Shown here piece after piece: positions 1-8,300 of a stretch of DNA of 51,944 nt. The stretch spans positions 1 through 51,944 of the forward strand of contig NZ_KQ948689.1 of the NCBI RefSeq assembly GCF_001514145.1, given 5' to 3'. How positions within the stretch are numbered: the first letter of the stretch is position 1; each line of letters begins with the position of its first letter. This stretch comes from Streptomyces canus. GTDB lineage: Bacteria > Actinomycetota > Actinomycetes > Streptomycetales > Streptomycetaceae. The translations under genes and the position numbers were made by a program. The notes beneath the pieces were generated by a model. It was not told the origin of the DNA. It made no database searches and saw nothing but the letters and a program-made list of their open reading frames with translations.

Positions 1-92
1 GGGACCGGAGCGGAGAGTAGCTCAGCCCTGTCCGGCACGCTCTCTACCGTTCCTGCACGATGAACCTGCCTCGTCGTTGTCTCAGCCAGCCG

Positions 93-359
93 CTACAGGA
101 GCGATGGGACGCGGGCGGAGATCTCGCGGATCATCCGGTCAGCCGGGCCGGACAAGGGGCCGCCTTCCTGGGCTACCGCTCGGAGCAGGTCAAGCAATTC
201 GTGCGCTTCGTCCAGGTTCAGTACGGGCAGTCGCTCCACGGTGTCCGGGAGCGGTGCGAAGTCCATGTCGTCGATTGCTGCGTAGTCGTCCATAGTCTGG
301 GCAACGGGCGGCGAGGTCGTCTCGTCACGCCAGCTGGAACCGTCCTTGCAAATTTGCAC
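93..359 (-). CDS. small hypothetical protein (88 aa)
   Basis: An acidic, Leu-rich short protein that I do not recognise. The C-terminal two thirds look like helices with normal Streptomyces codon use. The GTG at 359 has an AGGAG about 12 nt upstream, which is a long spacing. An internal ATG at 293 would give a 66-residue protein beginning MDDYAAIDD, but it has no clear ribosome site. No membrane segment, cysteine pair or catalytic motif is visible. It is transcribed away from the regulatory genes on the other strand. It could be spurious, so confidence is moderate. Confidence 0.45.
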   Translation of the reverse strand: MQICKDGSSWRDETTSPPVAQTMDDYAAIDDMDFAPLPDTVERLPVLNLDEAHELLDLLRAVAQEGGPLSGPADRMIREISARVPSLL

Positions 360-582
360 GGACTACTGGAACTCCTGAGGCTGGCGGGTGCGGTTCGGTC
401 ACCTGCTGTCCATCAACAGGGCGTGCGTGGGGCGCGTTTGGAGTGGCGGACTCCGGTAAATCCTAGCTACTGCCCCGTATTTATGAGGAGGGGCGCGGTC
501 TTTTCCCGTTCCGGTCGACTTCGTTCAGTGTCGGTCAGGAATGAAACCGTTCAGGTGTTCGCCTCGGCATTGTCCGGCAATT

Positions 583-598
583 TGTCACCGCTGTGACA
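583..598. promoter_or_regulatory. inverted repeat, candidate operator upstream of the membrane protein gene
   Basis: TGTCACCGCTGTGACA has two perfect 6-base arms around a 4-base centre. It lies about 25 bases upstream of an AT-rich TATATA at 624-629, itself just before the GTG at 639. The rest of 360-638 shows no convincing gene. The arrangement suggests a regulated promoter, but no matching regulator is identified. Confidence 0.35.
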
Positions 599-638
599 TT
601 CGAACTTTGCGCGATGAACCGTTTATATAGCGCCGGGT

Positions 639-1010
639 GTGACGGAGGCACTACCGTCCGTTGACGCGAGGGTGACCCCGGGCAGGCTCGCTACCAACTC
701 CGGGGTCCCCTCATCCACAAGACCAAGAAAGGCAGATGAGTGCCCTGTGCTTGACCCGTTTTCCGTTGCGGCCCGGTGGGCGGCAACTCGCGACGACGCT
801 AGCATTCCGCGTCTTCTTCGACCTGAAACCCGTAGTGCGAGTGCCTGGGCTGTCACGGTGCAGGCGAGTGTGTTCCTAGCTGTCTTCGTCCTGCCCGTGA
901 TCCTGATCCGCGGCTGGTGGGCGGCGCCCGCTACCACGGCGCTGGTGGCCGGGCTGATGGTGGCAATGCGTCAGTCGCGCTGCCACTACCAGCGTCTTCG
1001 GCTGAGCTGA
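639..1010 (+). CDS. small putative membrane protein (123 aa)
   Basis: The C-terminal half holds two hydrophobic stretches: roughly residues 68-88 (VTVQASVFLAVFVLPVILIR) and 93-108 (AAPATTALVAGLMVAM). They are joined by a short Gly-Trp-Trp turn, as in a small two-helix inner-membrane protein. The N-terminal 60 residues are polar and uncharacteristic, and no family is recognised. The GTG start follows a TATATA box at 624-629 and lacks a strong ribosome site. A shorter protein starting further in is possible. The antisense frame across the same bases has no such pattern. Confidence 0.45.
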   Translation: MTEALPSVDARVTPGRLATNSGVPSSTRPRKADECPVLDPFSVAARWAATRDDASIPRLLRPETRSASAWAVTVQASVFLAVFVLPVILIRGWWAAPATTALVAGLMVAMRQSRCHYQRLRLS

Positions 1011-1164
1011 GCCGTCCTGGCGCCCGGCGGTGTGCCTGCGGGCGCGTCGCCGGGCCGCCGGACGGGCGCCGCTGTTGCGGCTTTGGAAATTGCGAGTTCC
1101 TCTTCCGGGCGCGCAGGAACGCGCGCACTTGGGGGAGAAACGGCCACAGCATGTGGGAGGGACG

Positions 1165-2241
1165 ATGGCGGGCACTACTCCCCGCTATGACATCTGCCGC
1201 TACTGCCAGGAGCGGTTCGCCCAGACCAGCGGTCCGGGGCGGAAAAAGGAGTACTGCGGCCTCGAGTGCCGGCGCAACGCCCAGCGCGAGCGGGACGGCC
1301 GGCTGGGGCATCAGCACGCGCGCACTGCGCTGCCGCTGGGGCGGCGGATCGCGGAGGATCTGCAGACACTGGCGGCGGCGTTACTGGAGGCCGAGTACGA
1401 CGCACGGCCTTTGAAGGAGCTGCTGTGCCACGCGCGCGAGGTGACGCGCGAGGTGGAGCACTACACGGCCGCGGCGGTGCAGGATGCCCGTAACCAGGGC
1501 ACGAGCTGGGAACAGGTGGCCGAGGCTGCCCAGTTGAGTGCGACGACGGCGCGTACCCGGTGGCCCGAGGGCCGGGTGAAGGAGCGGCTGAAACGACGGG
1601 CCGCGGAGCGCGCTGTGCTGCGGCAGCCCGCCACGCCGTTGGTGGAGGGCCCGGATACAGCGGAGGGTGGCACGCAGTCGCAGGCGGCCGAGCGGGCGTC
1701 GGCCAAGCTGGCTTCCGCGCTCTCCCACCTGCACCGGGCAAGCAACCTGACGATCCGGGAAGTGGCCGGGCAGACCTCACTGTCACCGTCGTACATCTCG
1801 CGCATTCTCTCGGGCGAGCGCACTCCGCAGTGGCCGGTGGTGTCCACGCTGGCCGAGTTGTTCGGCGGGGAGCCGGACGAGCTAAGGGTGCTCTTCGAGA
1901 GCGCGCACGGGCTGGTGGCGCCGGCCCGGCATGCGATCCCCGATGCAGTGGGCCGTCTGCAGGCGGCGCTGCGGGGCCTTCATCTGGCGGCCGGCCGGCC
2001 GCAGTCCGGGGTGATCCGCAAGGCCTCGCACGGGGCCCTGAGTACGCAGGCGATCGGCGAGATTTTGGGCGGCGTGATGATCCCTGGGTGGGAGCAGACG
2101 GCGGCGCTGGTGACCGCGCTGGGCGGCTGGCCTGCGGATGTGCGGCCGTTGTGGGAGGCCGTGCATTACACGTTCCTGTTGTGCACGGACCCCGAGGAGG
2201 GCCCCCGGCAGTTGTCCGCCGTGCGTCTTGAGACCGACTGA
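1165..2241 (+). CDS. zinc-finger and XRE-type HTH regulator (358 aa)
   Basis: A probable DNA-binding transcription regulator. Near the N-terminus CRYC and CGLEC form a likely treble-clef zinc site, followed by a basic stretch. The middle is helical. A clear XRE-type helix-turn-helix lies around residues 190-240, with TIREVAGQTSLSPSYISRIL as the recognition region. The C-terminal part resembles a second, degenerate HTH (STQAIGEILGGVMIPGWEQT). The ATG at 1165 is chosen because GGGAGG lies 5 bases upstream; the frame is open further back without a better start. The sigma-like gene follows 27 bases downstream, so the two are probably co-transcribed. Target genes are unknown. Confidence 0.75.
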   Translation: MAGTTPRYDICRYCQERFAQTSGPGRKKEYCGLECRRNAQRERDGRLGHQHARTALPLGRRIAEDLQTLAAALLEAEYDARPLKELLCHAREVTREVEHYTAAAVQDARNQGTSWEQVAEAAQLSATTARTRWPEGRVKERLKRRAAERAVLRQPATPLVEGPDTAEGGTQSQAAERASAKLASALSHLHRASNLTIREVAGQTSLSPSYISRILSGERTPQWPVVSTLAELFGGEPDELRVLFESAHGLVAPARHAIPDAVGRLQAALRGLHLAAGRPQSGVIRKASHGALSTQAIGEILGGVMIPGWEQTAALVTALGGWPADVRPLWEAVHYTFLLCTDPEEGPRQLSAVRLETD

Positions 2242-2268
2242 TGCTTTCTCGCCCGGAGATGAGGTGCC

Positions 2269-2829
2269 ATGTTCATGTCCTTGCGCCGCCGCGGTGATCT
2301 GCCGGCGCGGGCGTTCTGCCCCGGGCCGGCTGCGCCCGAGGCCGCACAACCGGTGATCAAACTGGTCCTGCCGCTGGAGTACACGGCGTTTTGCCTGCTG
2401 CACCAGGAACGCTATCTGCACTACACACGGGAGCGGGTGCAGGATGCCTGGATGAGCCGGCAGGTGGTGGAGGCGGTCCTGGGCAATCTCGCCACGCTCT
2501 GGCCGACGGTCATCAGCAGTCCCCGCCCGGCCGCGGTGGCGTGGCGGCTGCTGGATGCGCTGATCTCCTCGGCGCTGCGCGGCACGGCCCCGCCCGCGCG
2601 GCCGGTGGATGCGGTGCACCGGATGCTGCCGCCGGCGCAGGCGGATGCGGTGATCCTGCGCTGCCGGCTGCGTCTGAGTGAGGCGCAGGCGGCCGAGTTG
2701 ATGGGGGTCGAGGCGCCGGCGGTCGCCTCGCAGCTGCGGATGGCGCAGCGGGCCCTGCCGGGTGAACTGACGGCGGCGACCTCTGGATGGGAGGGGGCGC
2801 AGCCGGGGGCGGGCCGCGTACGCCGGTAA
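2269..2829 (+). CDS. sigma-region-4-like HTH protein (186 aa)
   Basis: The C-terminal third (around 115-165) reads like sigma-70 region 4: LPPAQADAVILRCRLRLSEA followed by a helix-turn-helix, AELMGVEAPAVASQLRMAQR. The N-terminal part (LEYTAFCLLHQERYLHYTR) resembles the region-2-like beginning of Streptomyces ECF-related proteins, but a full region 2 with its -10-recognition helix is not obvious. The ATG has GAGG 4 bases upstream. It lies 27 bases after the zinc-finger regulator. It may be a divergent sigma factor or only a DNA-binding partner. The family call is good; the function is inference. Confidence 0.65.
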   Translation: MFMSLRRRGDLPARAFCPGPAAPEAAQPVIKLVLPLEYTAFCLLHQERYLHYTRERVQDAWMSRQVVEAVLGNLATLWPTVISSPRPAAVAWRLLDALISSALRGTAPPARPVDAVHRMLPPAQADAVILRCRLRLSEAQAAELMGVEAPAVASQLRMAQRALPGELTAATSGWEGAQPGAGRVRR

Positions 2830-2935
2830 CAGCGTTCGGCGGGGCCCTGCTAGCGCACTTCAGCCCGCAGGGGGTGATTCTACGGAGAACCATCCCGGGC
2901 CAGGCGCGGCATTCCTACCATGAAGTGTCTGCAGC

Positions 2936-3793
2936 GTGCAGCGTGCTGCAGATGCTAGGACGGGGTGGGGAGCCGCATTGGAGCGCGGGCGGGTGCCGCT
3001 AGGGGACGTCGTCGACGTCACGTCGCCAAATCTTGCCCGGATGACCAACTATCTGCTGGGCGGCAAAGACCACTATCCCGCCGACCGCCAGGCATGCGAA
3101 CGGCTGCTGGCCATCGCCCCGGGCGCCCGGTCGGTCGCCGAGGGCACGCACCGCTTCCTGCTGCGGGTGACCAGTCACCTGGCCCGTCAGTACAAGGTCC
3201 GCCAGTTCGTGGTCTTCCAAGCCGGGCTGCCCAACCCGGTGGACGTGCATCAGATCGCCCAGAGCATCGACGTGTGCTCACGGGTCGTGTATGCCGATGA
3301 CGACCTGCTCGCGCTCGCTCATGGCCGGGCACTGCGGGAGGACGGACGGCGCACTGTGGTGGTGCAGGCCGATCCGCTGCAGGCAGCCTCGCTCCTGCTC
3401 GATCCGGCGGTGCGCCGCCTCGTCGACGCCCGTCTGCCGGTGGCGGTGCTGATGGTGTCCGTCCTGCACCAAATCCCCCAGCCCGCCCATCCGGTCGGGT
3501 TGCTGGAGCGGACGGCCCGCCTGCTGGCACCGGGCAGTTTTGTCGCGGCCAGCCATCTGGTCAGTGAGGACGCCCGGGTGCGGCGGCAGGCTGATGCGGT
3601 GCTGCTGGAAGCGACCGGCGGACGGTGGGGACGGGTGCGTACACGATCCGAGATCGAGCCGTTCTTCGGTGCGCTGCCGCTGCTCACCCCAGGGCTGGTG
3701 GATGTCTCCCAGTGGCGGCCGGGCAGTGACCGCACCGCGGGCCGGGGCAGCCGTGCCTGGGCCGAGTACGGCGGCGTGGCCATGGTGCGCTGA
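2936..3793 (+). CDS. DUF574-family SAM-dependent methyltransferase
   Basis: This matches the actinomycete DUF574 (Methyltransf_19) family. The hallmark NYLLGGKDHYPADRQACERL lies near the N-terminus, followed by FLLRVTSHLARQYKVRQFVV, an acidic ADDD strand end and a Rossmann-like core. The usual aspartate-rich SAM loop reads FQAGLPNP here, a departure from the common DxGxGLPT pattern, so SAM binding may be altered. The frame opens at GTG 2936. A TTG at 2978 preceded by GGGGAG at good spacing is at least as likely a start and would remove 14 residues. These proteins are abundant beside XRE/DUF397 regulators, as here. Substrate unknown. Confidence 0.8.
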   Translation: MQRAADARTGWGAALERGRVPLGDVVDVTSPNLARMTNYLLGGKDHYPADRQACERLLAIAPGARSVAEGTHRFLLRVTSHLARQYKVRQFVVFQAGLPNPVDVHQIAQSIDVCSRVVYADDDLLALAHGRALREDGRRTVVVQADPLQAASLLLDPAVRRLVDARLPVAVLMVSVLHQIPQPAHPVGLLERTARLLAPGSFVAASHLVSEDARVRRQADAVLLEATGGRWGRVRTRSEIEPFFGALPLLTPGLVDVSQWRPGSDRTAGRGSRAWAEYGGVAMVR

Positions 3794-3823
3794 CCTGGGC
3801 CCCGGCAGGAGCGCCGCGGGAGG

Positions 3824-4726
3824 TCAGCTCACGAAGTCGGCAAGCAGTTCGAGGCTGTCCTGCGGGGACAGGGCAGCCTGGGCGAGGCCGTCCAGGACAC
3901 GGCGGTAGTGCTCGGTCGCCTCGGGCTTGTCCAGGTACTCGGCATCCTGCAGCTGCTCGAGATAGACGACGTCGGGCAACGCCGGCAGATCGAAGCGCAG
4001 GTGCGTTATGGGAAAGCCTCCTGCGATGCAGCCGGGCCGGTTGAACGGGGCGATCTGCACCGTGACGTGGTCGAGCCGTGCCATCGTCATGAGGTGCCGC
4101 AGCTGGTCGCGCATGACCTGCTCGCCTCCCATCGGGCGGCGCAGCACAGCCTCGTCGAGAACGGCCCACAGGTGGGGTGCATCATCGCGGGCGAGCACCA
4201 GCTGGCGGGTCCTGCGCAGATCGATCCGGGCCTCCACCTCCTCCTGAGAGGCCAACGGATAGGCCTGGCGCACGACGGCCTCGGTGTAGGCAGATGTCTG
4301 CAACAGGCCGGGCACTAGCTGCACCTCATAGGTGCGGATGGTGGAGGCCGCCTCCTGCAGGCCGACCAACTTGCCGGCCCAGTCGGGCAGGACCCCGTCG
4401 AAGCGGTGCCACCAGCCGGGCTCACGGGCGACGCGCACCATCTCCTCGAAGCCAGCCCGGGTCGGGACATCGCGGACGCCGTAGAGGGTGAGCAGGTCCA
4501 TCACGTCGTCCATCTTGCAGGTGACCAGGGCGCGTTCCATCCGGGAGATCTTGGCTTCCGAGCTCCGGATGGAGCGCCCCGCCGCCTCCGCGTCGATCCC
4601 GGCCTGCCTGCGCAGGCTGCGCAGAAGGTGCCCCAGGACCAGGCGCACCGCGATCGGGCTGCGCGCCGAGGCGGCGAGGTAGTACTCCAGGGTCAAGGCA
4701 TCGACAGGGCGGGCGGACGCGGGCAT
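3824..4726 (-). CDS. XRE-family regulator with DUF5753 (WhiJ-like, 300 aa)
   Basis: A cytoplasmic transcription regulator of the large Streptomyces WhiJ/AbaA-like class. The N-terminal HTH spans about residues 26-80 (LRRQAGIDAEAAGRSIRSSE then KISRMERALV). The C-terminal DUF5753 sensor-like domain spans about 105-295 and holds the typical VPGLLQTSAYTEAVVR and DHVTVQIAPF blocks. The ATG follows AGGAG at 8 bases. The DUF397 partner starts upstream on the same strand with only 33 bases between. A HATPase gene is divergent beyond that. This is the classic three-gene set, in which the XRE protein is thought to repress and the small DUF397 protein to modulate it. Confidence 0.88.
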   Translation of the reverse strand: MPASARPVDALTLEYYLAASARSPIAVRLVLGHLLRSLRRQAGIDAEAAGRSIRSSEAKISRMERALVTCKMDDVMDLLTLYGVRDVPTRAGFEEMVRVAREPGWWHRFDGVLPDWAGKLVGLQEAASTIRTYEVQLVPGLLQTSAYTEAVVRQAYPLASQEEVEARIDLRRTRQLVLARDDAPHLWAVLDEAVLRRPMGGEQVMRDQLRHLMTMARLDHVTVQIAPFNRPGCIAGGFPITHLRFDLPALPDVVYLEQLQDAEYLDKPEATEHYRRVLDGLAQAALSPQDSLELLADFVS

Positions 4727-4759
4727 AAGGGGTCTCCTGTACTGGGCAGACGACGAACG

Positions 4760-5053
4760 TCAGTCTTCCAGGATGCCGCCCGGCAAGAGCCTCAATTGGG
4801 CTGTTTCTGTATGGCGTTGGGTGGCGATCAGATCGAACTCGCCGTCCTTCACCCCCGCGATGAAGGCCGCGATCTCGGCCTGGGTGTAGACCAGCGCGGG
4901 ACCGTGCGGATCCCGGGAGTTGCGCACCGCCACCTCGCCACCGGCCAGTAAGGCCACCTCAACACAGTTGCCGTCCGCCGTACTGTGACGGCTTTTCTGC
5001 CACGTCACGTTGTGCAGGGAATCCGCCGGGACACCGTTGACGATCCGCATCAT
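4760..5053 (-). CDS. DUF397 small regulatory partner (97 aa)
   Basis: A DUF397 protein, shown by the core block WQKSRHSTADGNCVEVA, then VAVRNSRDPHGPAL and a C-terminal AFIAGVKDGEFD. DUF397 proteins pair with XRE-DUF5753 regulators in Streptomyces development and are proposed to bind or antagonise them. The ATG at 5053 is chosen because AAGGCGG sits just upstream; an in-frame ATG at 5086 would add eleven basic residues without a ribosome site. The C-terminal tail after GEFD (about 24 residues) is longer than usual. Confidence 0.88.
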   Translation of the reverse strand: MMRIVNGVPADSLHNVTWQKSRHSTADGNCVEVALLAGGEVAVRNSRDPHGPALVYTQAEIAAFIAGVKDGEFDLIATQRHTETAQLRLLPGGILED

Positions 5054-5159
5054 GTCCGCCTTCTTTCGGCGCTGTCTTAATTTCACTCACCTCTGGTCCA
5101 TGCCGTTCTCCTTGCCGAGTACAAGCGTTCCCGTCCTGTCTCGTTCGGATGCAAGTCAC

Positions 5160-5175
5160 GGATGCAATTGCATCC
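5160..5175. promoter_or_regulatory. perfect 16-bp palindrome in the divergent promoter
   Basis: GGATGCAATTGCATCC is a perfect palindrome between the divergent DUF397 and HATPase genes. An extra half site GGATGCAA occurs at 5147-5154 on the same strand. It is a strong candidate binding site for the adjacent XRE-DUF5753 regulator, which would control both transcription units. The assignment to this regulator is inference. Confidence 0.55.
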
Positions 5176-5256
5176 GGAGCGGGCAGGGGCGGATACTAAC
5201 CAGCCGGGCCGCATATGCGCGCCCGTGAGCTGGGCGTCTTTCCGGGGGGATGAACA

Positions 5257-5802
5257 GTGGCACCACGCGTCATAGCGGCATCAGACCGAGTCACAGAATT
5301 CGACAATGCGTTCGCGCCCCCTGCCCCAGCCCCACTCGAACACCCCCCCGCGGCCTCATCCCTCACACCGGACTGGGGACTCGAACTGGGCATCAGCACC
5401 GCCGACTTCGCCGCCCGGGCCTTCACCACCAACCCGGACAGTCTCAAAACCATCCGCCGCTTCATCCGCGAAACCATCACCGACTGGGGGCTGAGCCCGC
5501 TCGCCGACGACCTCACCACCGTCGTCAACGAACTCACCACCAACGCCGTACAACACGCACTGACGCCGCACCGCGCCTCACGCAGTAGGGCCTGGCTGGG
5601 CATCGCCCGCACCGGAAACACCGTGGTGTGCGCCGTGACCGACCCCAGCCCCACTCCCCCGGCCTACCGTCGTCCAGAGTCCCTGGCGGAAGCCGGCCGA
5701 GGACTGCTCATCGTGAACGCCCTCACCAGCCAATGGGGCTACGCCCCCACCCCATCCAACGGAAAAGCCGTCTGGGCCCGCATCTCCACACCCGACCGCT
5801 GA
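5257..5802 (+). CDS. HATPase_c anti-sigma-like ATP-binding protein (181 aa)
   Basis: A GHKL-type ATP-binding protein of the RsbW/SpoIIAB-like class found beside XRE-DUF397 pairs. The N box is VVNELTTNAVQHA (about residues 88-100). The G1 region is degenerate, around VVCAVTDPSPTPP. A G2-like RGLLIVNALTSQWG follows near 150. It is probably cytoplasmic and may bind a sigma or anti-sigma-antagonist protein, but no partner is visible. The GTG start has a GGGGGG ribosome site. The start region faces the palindrome at 5160-5175, suggesting control by the neighbouring repressor. Confidence 0.85.
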   Translation: MAPRVIAASDRVTEFDNAFAPPAPAPLEHPPAASSLTPDWGLELGISTADFAARAFTTNPDSLKTIRRFIRETITDWGLSPLADDLTTVVNELTTNAVQHALTPHRASRSRAWLGIARTGNTVVCAVTDPSPTPPAYRRPESLAEAGRGLLIVNALTSQWGYAPTPSNGKAVWARISTPDR

Positions 5803-5871
5803 CACTTGTCGGGCGGCGCTCTGCACGGTGAGGAAGGCCGGGGGTCGCGACACTCACGATGAGCATGATCG

Positions 5872-6048
5872 GTGATCTCGCTGGGCGGGCTGTTTCTGCT
5901 TCGTGCGCGGCGACACCGTGTGCACGAGAAACCTGGACGGGCCGTACGCAAGGCCGGCACCGGCGGCCAGGCCATCGAATACCTCGGCGAATGGGACTAC
6001 CCCCTCAACAAGGTCCAAGCCCTCGACCTCTACATGTCCCGCCGCTGA
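5872..6048 (+). CDS. 58-aa ORF, probably a gene remnant
   Basis: A short frame starting GTG at 5872. Its last 30 residues look like true protein (AIEYLGEWDYPLNKVQALDL, ending YMSRR), with Streptomyces-like codon use. The first 25 are Arg-rich and less convincing. I do not recognise the family. It may be the 3' end of a gene whose 5' part has been lost, and no strong ribosome site precedes it. Nothing else is seen in 5803-6159. Confidence 0.3.
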   Translation: MISLGGLFLLRARRHRVHEKPGRAVRKAGTGGQAIEYLGEWDYPLNKVQALDLYMSRR

Positions 6049-6159
6049 CACTGGGGCCCGCCGCTTTGCCGACACGGCACCCCTTTGCCCGGGCAGCTGT
6101 GGCGCCGTGGAGCCCGTCCTGGCCCGCCGCTTTCCCCCGAGCGGCGGGCCAGGACGCGT

Positions 6160-6828
6160 TCAGCGGGCGAGGACGACGTCGACGGGCTGGTTCGGGCAGG
6201 AGGCGAGGATGCCAGTGAGCGCAGTCTGTTCGGCGGGGTCGATGGCGAGCTGCCAGCGGGTCTTCACTGCCACCCAGTCGGTGGCGTAGGTGCAGCGGTA
6301 GCCGGCCGCGGGTGGCTGCCAGGTGGCCGGGTCCTGATCACTCTTGGACCGGTTGGAGGCCGCGGAGACGGCGATCAGCGCGCGGTCGTCTGCGAGGTCG
6401 TTGGCGTAGTCCTCGCGTTCCTTGGCTGTCCAGGTGGAGGCGCCGGAGTCCCAGGCTTCGGCGAGCGGGACCATGTGGTCGATGTCGAGCGCGCGGGCCG
6501 CGGTGAAGTAGGTGTCGTCGTACGGCGAGTACCAGGAGCCGCCGGTGAGCTGGCAGCCGGCGCTCTGCTCGGGGGTCGTGACGGCCTCGGCCAGAAGAAC
6601 CTCGGCCCGGGTGGAACAGCCGTCGCGGTCGGCGTCGATCCAGTGCCGGAACTTGGTGCGCTCGTACCCGGTGCGGTCCTCGTCCTGGACGGGGAGGGCG
6701 GCCAGGACGTCGCGGACGGGCAGGGCGATCGTGTCGCCTGGGTCGGCGGCATGGGCGGCGGGGGCGAGCAGCAGGGCGGCGAGCGCGGACAGTGCGGCAG
6801 CCGCGGTCCGTACGGGGGTGGAACGCAA
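6160..6828 (-). CDS. secreted HNH nuclease (DUF1524-like, 222 aa)
   Basis: An exported nuclease of the HNH/DUF1524 type common in actinomycetes. Residues 1-28 form a Sec signal peptide: basic start, an Ala/Leu core (AAAALSALAALLLAPAAHA), and likely cleavage after AHA. The mature domain carries the DIDHMVPLAEAWDSGA block, whose DH pair supplies the catalytic His, then NLADDRALIAVSAASNRSKS and the conserved tryptophan-rich YRCTYATDWVAVK. Paired cysteines suggest disulfides. The start is the TTG at 6828: AAGGAGAG lies 5 bases upstream of it and the signal peptide then begins properly, whereas the upstream GTG at 6852 would add eight residues. It probably degrades extracellular DNA or acts in competition. 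Confidence 0.85.
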   Translation of the reverse strand: MRSTPVRTAAAALSALAALLLAPAAHAADPGDTIALPVRDVLAALPVQDEDRTGYERTKFRHWIDADRDGCSTRAEVLLAEAVTTPEQSAGCQLTGGSWYSPYDDTYFTAARALDIDHMVPLAEAWDSGASTWTAKEREDYANDLADDRALIAVSAASNRSKSDQDPATWQPPAAGYRCTYATDWVAVKTRWQLAIDPAEQTALTGILASCPNQPVDVVLAR

Positions 6829-6844
6829 CGAAGCTCTCCTTCGA

Positions 6845-6869
6845 AAGATCACGGACAGGTCGTGATCTT
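6845..6869. promoter_or_regulatory. inverted repeat upstream of the HNH nuclease gene
   Basis: AAGATCACG and CGTGATCTT form perfect 9-base arms around a 7-base loop, 17 bases upstream of the TTG start. It could be an operator or an mRNA hairpin in the leader. No T run follows it in the direction of the gene. Confidence 0.4.
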
Positions 6870-6999
6870 CGTAGCTGGTCGGTTCCGGTCCGCGCCCGCT
6901 GATGGGCCGTCATCTCACCCGTGCGGGCGGTAAGTCACATCGCCGGGCCGCTGTCGTTGCAGGGCGTGGCCGTGGGGTGGTTGCTGCAAAGGGGCGAAT

Positions 7000-7236
7000 G
7001 TGCGCCGTGAACTTCGGCGCCGCCGGATCCTGCCGGTGATCTGCCGCAGGGGGCCCGGAACATCAAGGGCCTGGGCAAGCTCCGCTACATTGTCGGGCAG
7101 CCCTTCGCCCTGCTGCACCAGTTCAAGCGCCTGGCCGTGCGCGGTGGGCGCGACGGCTCGACCTCCGCCATGCTTCGTCTCGCTGGGCTGTGGCCTCATC
7201 TGCTGGCGACGGCTCAGGAGGGCTGCCGGACCATGA
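7000..7236 (+). pseudogene. IS5-like transposase remnant (C-terminal end)
   Basis: Three coding blocks, in two alternating frames, match the end of an IS5-family DDE transposase. They are an Arg-rich RRELRRRRILPVICRRG, then IKGLGKLRYIVGQPFALLHQ followed by FKRLAVR in a second frame, then FVSLGCGLICWRRLRRA back in the first. Two frameshifts and the missing N-terminal part show that it is dead. No flanking inverted repeats were found in 6870-7319. The block marks past transposition between the HNH gene and the DUF6461-type gene. Confidence 0.65.
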
Positions 7237-7319
7237 TCGCAGAAGCCCCCGTGGCGGCAAGTTCCCTTGTAGAGAGAGGGCGGCGAGTGCGCCGGGGTAC
7301 CCTCCACGCGCCCCGCTCG

Positions 7320-8162
7320 CTACTCACCCGTCTCGTGCTCCGAACGATCCATGGCCAGCGGCTCGTTGTAACCGGTCACGACCGGCGCGTTTGCGTCCGC
7401 CCGTACACGGTCCGACGCCGACGCGATCTCCTCGTAGGTCCATTCCCTGTACAGGCGCTCCCCGTGGGCATCGGTGATGTCGATGACCACGCCGGTCCAC
7501 TCCTCGGCGGGCTGTTCGGGGACGAGTCCCAGCTCGTACGTAGCGTCCTGGAGGAGGGATTCGGTGACGCGTATGCCGGTGAGTATCTCGGCCAGAGCGA
7601 GGACCGCCGCCTTCCGGTCGACGTCCGGGGCGCTCTCGTCGTGCTCTCCCTCGGGTGTCAGGGGGAAGCCGACTTCCCGCAGCAGGGGAACCAGTTCATC
7701 GGGCGTGTTGCCGTCGCGGGACGAGGGGCCCTCGAACGTCGTACGGAGCTCACCGTCTTCGAACCAGTGGAAGAGGTGGATGGGCTTGCCGCCGTTGGTC
7801 GAGTGCGCCACGACCCGGCCGCCCTGCGACAGTATCTCCACGCACTCGCCCGCGATCCCCAGGCCCCCGTCGAAGCCGAGGACGAGTGTCCAGTCGCCGT
7901 TCTCGCCCGGAGCGCTGAAGGCGCCCGCGACGTAGGACTCGTCCCCGTAGTCGTAATCCACCTCGGCGCGGTGAGCGTCGTCCGCCTCGATCAGCCCGGC
8001 CGTTCCCTCCCCGGTGCCACGCGGTTCCGCGTCCATCGCGCTCAACACCTCGCGCGGGGTCCGCCCCCATATCAGTGTCAGGGTGTATCCGCTCTCCATC
8101 GCGTGGCGGAAGAGCGGCGAGGTGCGGATCCAGGCATAGTCGCGCGCGGTCACCAAGTTCAT
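7320..8162 (-). CDS. DUF6461-type protein (280 aa)
   Basis: A cytoplasmic, acidic protein resembling the DUF6461 family of actinomycetes. It begins with a YAWI..SPLFRHAM block, then TLTLIWGRTPREVLSAM, a glycine-rich GENGDWTLVLGFDGGLGIAG, and HSTNGGKPIHLFHWFEDGEL. The start chosen is ATG 8162, since the 14 residues before it are not family-like; no strong ribosome site is visible. It lies downstream of the RHS toxin and its SUKH partner on the same strand, after a 176-base gap. An accessory immunity role is possible but only inferred from position. Confidence 0.7.
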   Translation of the reverse strand: MNLVTARDYAWIRTSPLFRHAMESGYTLTLIWGRTPREVLSAMDAEPRGTGEGTAGLIEADDAHRAEVDYDYGDESYVAGAFSAPGENGDWTLVLGFDGGLGIAGECVEILSQGGRVVAHSTNGGKPIHLFHWFEDGELRTTFEGPSSRDGNTPDELVPLLREVGFPLTPEGEHDESAPDVDRKAAVLALAEILTGIRVTESLLQDATYELGLVPEQPAEEWTGVVIDITDAHGERLYREWTYEEIASASDRVRADANAPVVTGYNEPLAMDRSEHETGE

Positions 8163-8300
8163 ACGGCGCAGTGTGCCTGATGCCCCTGACAACGCCCGGT
8201 GCAAGCCGGTTCATACAGTCGGATCTGGCACTCGGCTCGCGGCCAGCCCGTATCAGCAACATGATCTTGTTACGAGCTCCAAGCTGGACACCCTCAGTGC

